Shown here piece by piece: positions 1 through 5,889 of a stretch of 7,943 nucleotides of DNA. Where the stretch lies: assembly GCA_900552155.1 (NCBI GenBank), contig URYU01000077.1, positions 1 to 7,943 on the forward strand, in the 5' to 3' direction. Position numbers and translations under genes: made by a program. The notes beneath the pieces are model-generated. The model was not told the DNA's origin and did no database searches. It was given only the letters and a program-made list of their open reading frames with translations. Origin of the DNA: an uncultured Collinsella sp. GTDB taxonomy: Bacteria; Actinomycetota; Coriobacteriia; Coriobacteriales; Coriobacteriaceae. The stretch's first letter is position 1; each line of letters opens with the position of its first letter.

Positions 1-2
1 TG

Positions 3-890
3 CACTATTTCTACAACGAGCTTTACCTGCTGGCGCTGAGCCACGACGAGGTCGTGCACGGTAAGTGCTCGCTCATCGGCCGCATGCCGGGCGATTGGTG
101 GCGCCAGTTTGCCGGCCTGCGCACGCTCGCCTTCTACCAGATGACGCATCCCGGTGCCAAGCTCAACTTTATGGGCAACGAGATCGGCCAGTTTATTGAG
201 TGGCGCTACTACGAGTCCATCCAGTGGTTCCTGACCGAGGAGTACGAGACCCACCGTCATCATCAGGCGTTTATTAAGGCGCTCAACCACCTGTACACCG
301 CCGAGCCCGCCCTGTATGAGCGCGGCTACACTGACGATGGCTTTACCTGGATCGATGCAGACAACTCCAAGCAGTCCATCGTGAGCTTTGTGCGCCAGGG
401 CGAGGACATCGACGACGACCTGGTGATCCTGATCAACTTTGACCCGGCGAGCTACGAGAGCTTCCGTGTGGGCGTGCCGCGCGAGGGTGACTGGGAGGTC
501 ATCTTTGACTCCGACCGTCCCGAGTTTGGCGGCAGCGGATATGCCGGCGAGGAGCCCTACACCTGCTCGAGCGAGCCCTATCCCTGGAACGGGCAGATGG
601 ACTCCATCGAAATTAAGGTGCCCGGCCTGGCCGGCGTGGTGCTTAAGCGCCGCGGTCCCAGCAGCTATAAGCCGCCTGTAGTCGAGGAGCCCAAGGCTGC
701 GCCCAAAAAGCGTACGTCTTCGGTAAAGCCCAAGACCGCGGCTGCTAAGAAGGCTCCGGCCAAGGCGAAGGCTGCCAAGCCCGCAGCCAAGGCTTCGGCC
801 AAGTCCACCACGGCCAAAAAGGCAGCCACCAAAAAGGCTGCTCCCAAGGCCAAGGCAGCTGCTGTTAAGGCTCCTGCCAAGAAAGCGTAA
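3..890 (+). CDS. glgB: 1,4-alpha-glucan branching enzyme GlgB, C-terminal part with Lys/Ala-rich tail (5' end outside window)
   Basis: GlgB cuts alpha-1,4 glucan chains and rejoins the fragment through alpha-1,6 linkage, creating the branches of glycogen. The gene enters the window in frame at base 3, and 295 residues precede the TAA at 888-890. The motif SHDEVVHGK at 39-65 is GH13 conserved region IV; its Asp (codon 45-47) matches the third catalytic acid of E. coli GlgB (Asp526). The other two catalytic acids lie upstream of the window. FMGNEIGQF (168-194) and the final beta-sandwich (about 330-656, ending VVLKRRG) follow, as in full-length GlgB. Typical GlgB stops here, but this one continues for 77 residues, 26 Ala and 22 Lys, with no acidic residue after the first dozen. 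No frameshift is visible, so I read the tail as genuine. The product is cytoplasmic. It is the first of five co-directional glg genes; glgP starts 94 bases downstream. Confidence 0.95.
   Translation, partial: HYFYNELYLLALSHDEVVHGKCSLIGRMPGDWWRQFAGLRTLAFYQMTHPGAKLNFMGNEIGQFIEWRYYESIQWFLTEEYETHRHHQAFIKALNHLYTAEPALYERGYTDDGFTWIDADNSKQSIVSFVRQGEDIDDDLVILINFDPASYESFRVGVPREGDWEVIFDSDRPEFGGSGYAGEEPYTCSSEPYPWNGQMDSIEIKVPGLAGVVLKRRGPSSYKPPVVEEPKAAPKKRTSSVKPKTAAAKKAPAKAKAAKPAAKASAKSTTAKKAATKKAAPKAKAAAVKAPAKKA
657..887 (+). other. Histone-H1-like Lys/Ala-rich C-terminal tail of GlgB
   Basis: These 77 codons lie beyond the normal end of branching enzyme. A short linker (PSSYKPPVVEEP) leads into repeats of AKKA, PAKAK and TAKKA type, and the segment is strongly basic (22 Lys, 1 Arg) and probably disordered. 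Similar composition is known from eukaryotic H1 tails and from C-terminal extensions of actinobacterial HU proteins, which bind nucleic acid. Alanine codons shift: GCT is used 11 times in 26 here and 0 times in 12 in the visible catalytic part. The function is unknown; binding to a polyanion, to the acidic part of the GlgA tail, or to the cell's glycogen particle are inferences. Confidence 0.85.
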
Positions 891-915
891 CAAAGGCGTT
901 ACCACTGTAATTACC

Positions 916-930
916 CGCCCCGCGGGGGCG
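916..930 (+). other. GC-rich stem-loop in the glgB-glgP gap
   Basis: CGCCCC (916-921) pairs perfectly with GGGGCG (925-930) around a 3-base loop, 26 bases after the glgB stop. It is not followed by a T-run, so it is not a convincing intrinsic terminator. It could be a weak pause or an mRNA 3'-end stabiliser for glgB. Confidence 0.45.
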
Positions 931-948
931 TAGGATACATGTCATAAC

Positions 949-983
949 CGTTCCGGGAGAAACATCCCCGGGGGAAAGGAACG
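949..983 (+). promoter_or_regulatory. Possible RBS-sequestering stem-loop upstream of glgP
   Basis: CGTTCC (949-954) is complementary to GGAACG (978-983). The 3' arm includes the end of the glgP Shine-Dalgarno region (GGGGAAAGGA, 971-980) and stops one base before the ATG at 985. A competing inner pairing, CCGGG (953-957) with CCCGG (967-971), also exists. Folding could limit glgP translation. Whether it matters in vivo cannot be judged from the sequence; both arms are short. Confidence 0.35.
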
Positions 984-984
984 T

Positions 985-3411
985 ATGAATAAGATCTTCG
1001 ACAACAAGCAAGAGTTTACCGAGCTCTATCGCGATGCCGTCATGAGCATCAGCGGCAAGAGCGTCGAGGCCGCCAGCGACCTTGACCGCTTTAATGCCCT
1101 GGCCAAGCTCGTGGCCGAGAAGGCACGCACCGTTGCCACCAAGAGCGATGCCCGCGCCACCGCCGAGGGCAAGAAGCGCGTGTACTACTTCTCGATCGAG
1201 TTTTTGATCGGCCGTCTGCTCGACAACTACCTGCTCAACTTTGGCGTGCGCGACATGGTCGCCGAGGCACTCGACGACATGGGCTTTGACCTGTCCGTCA
1301 TCGAGAACCAGGAGCCCGATCCGGCGCTGGGCAACGGTGGCCTGGGCCGTCTGGCCGCATGCTTCTTGGATTCCATGGCAGCCGAGGGCATTGCCGGCTA
1401 CGGCAACGGCATGCGCTACCGCTACGGCCTGTTTAAGCAGGAGATCGTCAACGGCAGCCAGGTCGAGGCCACCGACGAGTGGCTCACCCACGGCTATCCC
1501 TGGGAGGTCCGTCGTCAGGACAAGGCCGTGACCATTAAGTTTGGTGGCCGCGTCGAGGGCTTTGAGGAGAACGGCCGCACGTTCTACCGCACGGTGGACA
1601 CGCAGGACATTCTGGCCGTTCCCTATGACATCCCTGTTGTGGGCTATGCCGGCGAGACCGTCAACAAGCTGCGCGTCTGGGCCGCCGAGCCGGTCGAAGA
1701 GCACTTTGACCTGGAGGCCTTCAACCGCGGCGACTATGCCCTGGCCGACGCTGAGCGCGCCGAGGCCGAGGCAATCAGCGCCATCCTCTACCCCAACGAC
1801 GCCGGCGAGCACGGCCGTCTGTTGCGCCTGAAGCAGGAGTACCTGTTTGTTTCCGCCGGCATCTACAGCCTGCTCGACACCTTTGAGAAGGAGCACGGCG
1901 AGAACTGGGAGCTGCTGCCGCAGTTTGTGGCCATCCACACCAACGACACCCACCCCGCCATGTGCGGCCCCGAGCTCATGCGCATCCTCATCGACGAGAA
2001 GAAGCTCGAGTGGGACGACGCCTGGAACATCGTGACGCAGGTCGTGAGCTACACCAACCACACCATCCTGCCCGAGGCCCTGGAGAAGTGGCCCATCGGC
2101 ACGTTCTCCAAGCTCCTCCCCCGCGTGTACCAGATCATCGACGAGATCAGCCGTCGTTGGCACGAGTCGTTCGACACCACGCAGGAGGGCTGGCAGGAGC
2201 GTCTGCGCCAGACCGCCATTCTGTGGGATGGCGAGATCCGCATGGCCAACCTGTCCGTGATCTGCAGCCATAGCGTCAACGGCGTGGCCAAGATCCACTC
2301 CGACATCATCAAGAACATCGTGCTCAAGGACTTCTATGCCCTAACGCCCGAGAAGTTCAACAACAAGACCAACGGCATCTCGCACCGTCGCTTCTTTGCC
2401 GAGGCCAACCCCACCTATGCCAAGCTCGTGACCGAAGCCATTGGCGATGGCTGGCTGAAGGACGCCTTTGAGCTGGAGAAGCTCAAGGAGTTCCAGAACG
2501 ACGCCGAGTTCCTGAAGGCCGTGGGCGCCTCCAAGCGCGCCAACAAGGAGCGTTTGGCCGCCTACGTTAAGGCCGATACCGGTCTGGTCATCGACCCCAA
2601 CACCGTCTTCGATGTCCAGGTAAAGCGCTTCCATGCCTACAAGCGCCAGCTCATGAACATCATGAAGGTGATGGACATCTACAACCGTCGCATCGCCGAT
2701 CCCAACTTCCACGTGACGCCGACGACCTTCATCTTTAGCGGCAAGGCTGCCTCGAGCTACACCATTGCAAAGGAGCCCATCCGCCTCAATAACTCCGTGG
2801 CCGACGGCTTCAACAACGACCCACGCGTCAACGAGGTCATGAAGGTCTGCTTTATCCCCAACTTCCGCGTGAGCAACGCCCAGCTCATCTACCCCGCCGC
2901 CGAGATCTCGGAGCAGATCTCCACGGCCGGCAAGGAGGCCTCGGGCACGTCCAACATGAAGCTCATGATGAACGGCGCCATTACGCTGGGCACCCTCGAC
3001 GGCGCCAACATCGAGATCGCCGACCTGGCCGGCCGCGAGAACGAGGCCATCTTTGGCCTGACCGCTCCCGAGGTCGAGCAGCTCTGGGCATCCAACAGCT
3101 ACTTTGCGTGGGATACCCTCAACGGCGACCGCGAGCGCTTGGGCCGCGTGATGGACGAGCTTAAGGACAACACCTTTGCGGGTCTTTCGGGCAACTTCGA
3201 GAGCATCTACAACGAGCTCATGAACAACAACGACCCCGACCTGGTCATGGCAGACTTCCGCAGCTACGTGGATGCGTGGGAGAAACTCACGAACAGCTAC
3301 GGCGACCAGGAGACCTGGAACCGCAAGGCCCTGCTCAACACCGCCTCCTCGGGCTGGTTCTCGAGCGACCGCACCATTCGCGAGTACCGCGACGAGATCT
3401 GGCACGCGTAA
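985..3411 (+). CDS. glgP: Glycogen/alpha-glucan phosphorylase
   Basis: This PLP-dependent GT35 enzyme releases glucose-1-phosphate from the non-reducing ends of glycogen using phosphate. The 808-residue length matches bacterial phosphorylases (about 800-815), so it is complete. Visible family blocks are YYFSIEFLIGR (67-77), the glycine loop LGNGGLGRLAACFLDS (115-130), TNDTHPA (319-325), NNKTNGISHRRFF, QVKRFHAYKRQ (545-555, with the conserved Arg548 and Lys553) and EASGTSNMK (651-659). Lys659 is the expected Schiff-base lysine for PLP. The usual GTGNMK reads GTSNMK here, a conservative change. The animal N-terminal phosphorylation segment is absent, as in other bacteria. The start ATG has GGGGAAAGGA (971-980) 4 bases upstream. 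It is a degradative gene between branching enzyme and the ADP-glucose genes, so synthesis and mobilisation are probably co-transcribed. The protein ends at its catalytic domain (EIWHA) without a tail. GlgP versus MalP specificity cannot be separated by motif, but the context favours glycogen. Confidence 0.97.
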   Translation: MNKIFDNKQEFTELYRDAVMSISGKSVEAASDLDRFNALAKLVAEKARTVATKSDARATAEGKKRVYYFSIEFLIGRLLDNYLLNFGVRDMVAEALDDMGFDLSVIENQEPDPALGNGGLGRLAACFLDSMAAEGIAGYGNGMRYRYGLFKQEIVNGSQVEATDEWLTHGYPWEVRRQDKAVTIKFGGRVEGFEENGRTFYRTVDTQDILAVPYDIPVVGYAGETVNKLRVWAAEPVEEHFDLEAFNRGDYALADAERAEAEAISAILYPNDAGEHGRLLRLKQEYLFVSAGIYSLLDTFEKEHGENWELLPQFVAIHTNDTHPAMCGPELMRILIDEKKLEWDDAWNIVTQVVSYTNHTILPEALEKWPIGTFSKLLPRVYQIIDEISRRWHESFDTTQEGWQERLRQTAILWDGEIRMANLSVICSHSVNGVAKIHSDIIKNIVLKDFYALTPEKFNNKTNGISHRRFFAEANPTYAKLVTEAIGDGWLKDAFELEKLKEFQNDAEFLKAVGASKRANKERLAAYVKADTGLVIDPNTVFDVQVKRFHAYKRQLMNIMKVMDIYNRRIADPNFHVTPTTFIFSGKAASSYTIAKEPIRLNNSVADGFNNDPRVNEVMKVCFIPNFRVSNAQLIYPAAEISEQISTAGKEASGTSNMKLMMNGAITLGTLDGANIEIADLAGRENEAIFGLTAPEVEQLWASNSYFAWDTLNGDRERLGRVMDELKDNTFAGLSGNFESIYNELMNNNDPDLVMADFRSYVDAWEKLTNSYGDQETWNRKALLNTASSGWFSSDRTIREYRDEIWHA

Positions 3412-3412
3412 A

Positions 3413-3479
3413 GGAGCGCGAGCTCCCCTATGCCAGCACGGCATTACTCGACAGGCGCAACGTTGCGCTGCGCCTGTCG
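3413..3479 (+). other. Three tandem stem-loops in the glgP-glgC gap
   Basis: Three perfect inverted repeats follow one another just after the glgP stop. GGAGC/GCTCC (3413-3417 and 3422-3426) closes a GCGA loop, a GNRA-type tetraloop. ATGCC/GGCAT (3430-3434 and 3440-3444) has a 5-base loop. The strongest is an 11-bp stem, CGACAGGCGCA (3449-3459) with TGCGCCTGTCG (3469-3479). Its centre overlaps a 14-base perfect palindrome, GCGCAACGTTGCGC (3455-3468), which gives an alternative fold. No T-run follows, so a classic intrinsic terminator is unlikely. An RNA-processing or stability element that sets the glgP:glgC ratio is the most economical reading, but this is inference. Confidence 0.5.
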
Positions 3480-3506
3480 CTAATGGGTTAGAAACATCGA
3501 TGACAG

Positions 3507-3518
3507 AAGGAGAAATCG
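3507..3518 (+). promoter_or_regulatory. Strong Shine-Dalgarno deciding the glgC start
   Basis: AAGGAG (3507-3512) lies 6 bases before the ATG at 3519 and is the best ribosome binding site in the window. It supports this start over the earlier out-of-frame ATG at 3500. That ATG opens only an 8-codon reading frame (MTEGEIDE, stop at 3524-3526) running across this very site. Confidence 0.8.
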
Positions 3519-4667
3519 ATGAGTAAGAAAGAATGCATCGCGATGCTCCTCGCAGGAGGACAGGGCAGCCGATTAGGGGCACTCACCCAAAAGATCGCTA
3601 AGCCGGCGGTTAGCTTTGGTGGCAAGTTCCGCATTATCGACTTCTCGCTCTCCAACTGCTCCAACTCGGGCATCGACACGGTGGGCGTTCTGACGCAGTA
3701 TCGCCCCTACCTGCTGCATGCCTACGTGGGCTCCGGCGAAGCGTGGGATCTGGACAGCCGCGACGGTGGCGTGTCGATCCTGCCGCCGTACGAGACGCAG
3801 ACCGGCGGCGCCTGGTATGCGGGCACGGCCGACGCCATTACGCAGAACCTGGACTACATCAAGGCCAACGACCCCAAGTACGTCCTGATTCTTTCGGGCG
3901 ATCACCTGTATCGCATGGACTACCGCAAGATGCTCAAGACGCACATTGAGAACAACGCCGACCTCACGGTGAGCGTTATGCCCGTGCCTTGGGAGGAGGC
4001 CAGCCGCTTTGGCATCCTGACCACCGACCCCGAGGACGGCCGCATCACCAAGTTCACCGAGAAGCCCGATAAGCCCGATTCGAATCTCGCGTCCATGGGC
4101 ATCTACATCTTCTCGGCAGACGTGCTGATCGAGGCGCTCGAGGAAGACGCTCTGGACCAGCGCTCGAGCCACGACTTTGGCAAGGACATCATCCCCAAGC
4201 TGCTCGGCGAGGGCAAGCGCCTGTACAGCTACGAGTTCCACGGCTTTTGGAAGGACGTCGGCACCATCGCCAGCTTCCACGAGACCTCGATGGACCTGCT
4301 GGGCAACAACCCCGAGTTCGATCTGTTTGACAAGCACTTCCCCATCATGTCCAACATCACTACGCGTCCGCCGCACTACATTGGCCCGGATGGTCGCCTG
4401 GACGACTGCCTGGTCTCCAACGGCTGCAAGATCTACGGCACCGCTCGCCACTCGATCCTTTCGACTGATGTCATCATCGCGGAGCGCGCCGTGGTCGAGG
4501 ACTCCGTGCTGCTGCCGGGTGCGCACGTTAAGAGCGGCGCGCACATCTGCCGCGCTATTTTGGGCGAGAACTCCACGGTCGAAGAGGGCGTGAAGCTCGG
4601 CTCTGTCGATACCACCAAGGATACGGCCGTCGTTGGAAATGACGTCGTTATCGGGAAGAGGGAATGA
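3519..4667 (+). CDS. glgC: Glucose-1-phosphate adenylyltransferase (ADP-glucose pyrophosphorylase), catalytic subunit
   Basis: GlgC makes ADP-glucose and PPi from ATP and glucose-1-phosphate, the committed step of bacterial glycogen synthesis. The 382-residue length fits the Bacillus-type enzyme (about 380-390), shorter than the E. coli form. The nucleotidyltransferase domain shows [11 protein letters not shown] (10-20), [25 protein letters not shown] (126-135, with the metal-binding Asp128) and FTEKP (179-183, Lys182 matching the glucose-1-phosphate-binding lysine). FWKDVGT follows at 243-249. The C-terminal third (about 290-382) has the hexapeptide-like left-handed beta-helix expected for the allosteric domain. 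All catalytic motifs are intact, in contrast to the adjacent paralogue glgD. It ends at TGA (4665-4667), and glgD starts 4 bases later, suggesting translational coupling and equal expression. The start is fixed by AAGGAG at 3507-3512. Confidence 0.97.
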   Translation: MSKKECIAMLLAGGQGSRLGALTQKIAKPAVSFGGKFRIIDFSLSNCSNSGIDTVGVLTQYRPYLLHAYVGSGEAWDLDSRDGGVSILPPYETQTGGAWYAGTADAITQNLDYIKANDPKYVLILSGDHLYRMDYRKMLKTHIENNADLTVSVMPVPWEEASRFGILTTDPEDGRITKFTEKPDKPDSNLASMGIYIFSADVLIEALEEDALDQRSSHDFGKDIIPKLLGEGKRLYSYEFHGFWKDVGTIASFHETSMDLLGNNPEFDLFDKHFPIMSNITTRPPHYIGPDGRLDDCLVSNGCKIYGTARHSILSTDVIIAERAVVEDSVLLPGAHVKSGAHICRAILGENSTVEEGVKLGSVDTTKDTAVVGNDVVIGKRE

Positions 4668-4671
4668 TCCG

Positions 4672-5799
4672 ATGATCAATCGCAAGGCCATCGGTTATAT
4701 CACCGCTAACTACTCTTCGACCTACGGCAGCGTGCTGCTCAAGGATCGCCCCATCGCGTCCGTCCCGTTTTTGGGCCGCTACCGCCTGATCGACTTCCCG
4801 CTGTCCAACATGATGAATGCCGGCATTAAGACCGTCGGTGTAGTTATGCCGGGCAACTACCGCTCGCTGATCGACCACGTGGGCTCGGGCAAGGACTGGG
4901 GCCTGGACCGCAAGAAGGGCGGCCTGTTCATGGTGCCCGGCAACGCGTATGGCACCACCAAGGGCGGCATGCGCTTCCTGCTGCGCGACATCATCTCCAA
5001 CAAGACGCTGTTCCAGCGCTCGGACAAGCCCTACGTTGTGATGATGGGCACCAACATCATCTTTAACATGGACCTCAACACCATCATCGACGCGCACGAG
5101 AACTCCGGCGCCCAGATGACCGTGGTGTACTGCAAGGCCACGCGCAATGTTGATGACGAGACCAAGCTCGAGATTAACGAGAACGGCCGCCTGACGGGCG
5201 TGAGCGCCGGCGTCGTGTATGGCGACAACGCCTCTATGGACTGCTGCATCGTCAACCGCGAGACGCTGCTCGAGATCATCGATCACTACCAGGCCGCCGA
5301 CTATCTGGACCTGCTCGAGGCACTCCAGGGCGACTTTGGCAACATCGACGTGTGCAGCTACGAGTACAAGGGCGAGGTCGTGGGCGTGTTTAGCGAGAAG
5401 TCGCTGTATCGCCGCAGCATGGACCTGCTCGACCAGACCGTGGCCGACCAGCTCTTCGATCCCGAGCGCCCGATCCTGACCAAGGCCCACGACGTGCCGC
5501 CTTCGCGCTATGCGACCGGCAGCCACGCGTGCAACTCGATCATCTCGGCCGGCTGCATCATCAAGGGCACCGTGCGCAACTCGATCCTGTCGCGCGGCGT
5601 CGTGGTCGAGGAAGGCGCTTCGGTGACCAACTCGATCATCAACCAGAGCTGCGTCATCAAGAGCGGCGCCCGCGTTGAGAACGCCATCCTGGACAAGAAC
5701 AACGTGGTTCCCACCAACACCGAGCTTCGCGGCACGCCCGAGAACATACTGGTGCTGGGAAAGGCCCCGTTAACTTCTGATATCACCAACGCGAGCTAG
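4672..5799 (+). CDS. glgD: GlgD, non-catalytic/regulatory paralogue of ADP-glucose pyrophosphorylase
   Basis: GlgD belongs to the GlgC family but has lost active-site motifs. In studied Firmicutes (Geobacillus/Bacillus) it forms a hetero-oligomer with GlgC and raises or modulates its activity. I choose ATG 4672 (375 residues): it follows the GAGGGA stretch at 4658-4663 by 8 bases and begins MINRKAIGYI, the usual start of the family. A TTG at 4633 in the same frame would overlap glgC and add 13 residues unlike the family. The fold is kept: FLGRYRLIDFPLSNMMNAGIK matches the GlgC block RIIDFSLSN. The N-terminal GGxGxRL loop is replaced by ANYSSTYGS. The catalytic Asp of GlgC SGDHLY aligns with Asn128 in GTNIIF, the EKP lysine motif is absent, and FWKDVGT becomes a KGEVVGV-type segment. 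It should therefore not be active alone. The C-terminal beta-helix (about 285-370) is present. The gene is immediately downstream of glgC. Confidence 0.93.
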   Translation: MINRKAIGYITANYSSTYGSVLLKDRPIASVPFLGRYRLIDFPLSNMMNAGIKTVGVVMPGNYRSLIDHVGSGKDWGLDRKKGGLFMVPGNAYGTTKGGMRFLLRDIISNKTLFQRSDKPYVVMMGTNIIFNMDLNTIIDAHENSGAQMTVVYCKATRNVDDETKLEINENGRLTGVSAGVVYGDNASMDCCIVNRETLLEIIDHYQAADYLDLLEALQGDFGNIDVCSYEYKGEVVGVFSEKSLYRRSMDLLDQTVADQLFDPERPILTKAHDVPPSRYATGSHACNSIISAGCIIKGTVRNSILSRGVVVEEGASVTNSIINQSCVIKSGARVENAILDKNNVVPTNTELRGTPENILVLGKAPLTSDITNAS

Positions 5800-5830
5800 C
5801 TTTGGCACCGCAACATCGCTCGTAACATGT

Positions 5831-5866
5831 AGAATAGCCGCCCGGTTCGCGCCAGGCGGCTATTCT
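5831..5866 (+). terminator. 12-bp perfect hairpin between glgD and glgA, terminator-like
   Basis: AGAATAGCCGCC (5831-5842) pairs without mismatch with GGCGGCTATTCT (5855-5866) around a 12-base loop that can add a GG/CC pair. The GC core followed by TATTCT, balanced by AGAATA upstream, resembles a symmetric intrinsic terminator with an imperfect U-tract. It begins 31 bases after the glgD stop and ends 23 bases before the glgA start. It may act as a partial terminator lowering glgA, or as a 5'-UTR or stability hairpin. TAGAAT (5830-5835) could also be read as a -10 box, but no -35 box lies at proper spacing. Confidence 0.45.
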
Positions 5867-5879
5867 CGAATAACAACAT

Positions 5880-5889
5880 GGGAGACAAT
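5880..5889 (+). promoter_or_regulatory. Ribosome binding site choosing between two in-frame glgA starts
   Basis: GGGAG (5880-5884) lies 5 bases before ATG 5890. An in-frame ATG at 5878 would add MGDN but has no purine-rich site before it (CGAATAACAAC) and would itself overlap this Shine-Dalgarno. Start 5890 is preferred. Confidence 0.75.

Noticed and set aside
665..880. Minus-strand 71-codon hydrophobic frame opposite the GlgB tail
   Set aside because: Same mirror effect from AAG and GCC codons; no convincing ribosome site or neighbour supports it.
657..887. A frameshift or assembly error creating the GlgB tail
   Set aside because: The frame is continuous with the catalytic domain, the composition is coherent, and an independent tail of like composition exists on GlgA. 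An error would not produce both.
931..936. TAGGAT as a -10 box for a glgP promoter
   Set aside because: No acceptable -35 hexamer lies 16-18 bases upstream, where the sequence is TAATTA-like, and the genes look co-transcribed.
865..2298. Long minus-strand open frame of 477 codons opposite glgP
   Set aside because: It mirrors a GC-rich coding strand; the translation is a low-complexity Ala/Val/Leu/Gly/His mix without family motifs, and glgP on the + strand is unambiguous. The same applies to minus-strand frames at 2341-3582, 3573-4691 and 4648-5526.
3500..3526. Eight-codon leader-like frame MTEGEIDE overlapping the glgC start
   Set aside because: It has no good ribosome binding site of its own, contains no run of regulatory codons, and its sequence is largely the glgC Shine-Dalgarno. 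ATCGATGA is repeated at 3496-3503 and 3515-3522, but chance is adequate explanation.
4633..4671. Upstream TTG start for glgD
   Set aside because: It lies inside glgC, adds residues unlike the family and has no better ribosome site than the ATG at 4672.
5802..5835. TTGGCA and TAGAAT as a promoter for glgA
   Set aside because: Each box is close to consensus, but the spacer is 22 bases, too long for a standard promoter, and TAGAAT lies in the stem of the hairpin. Kept only as a remark.
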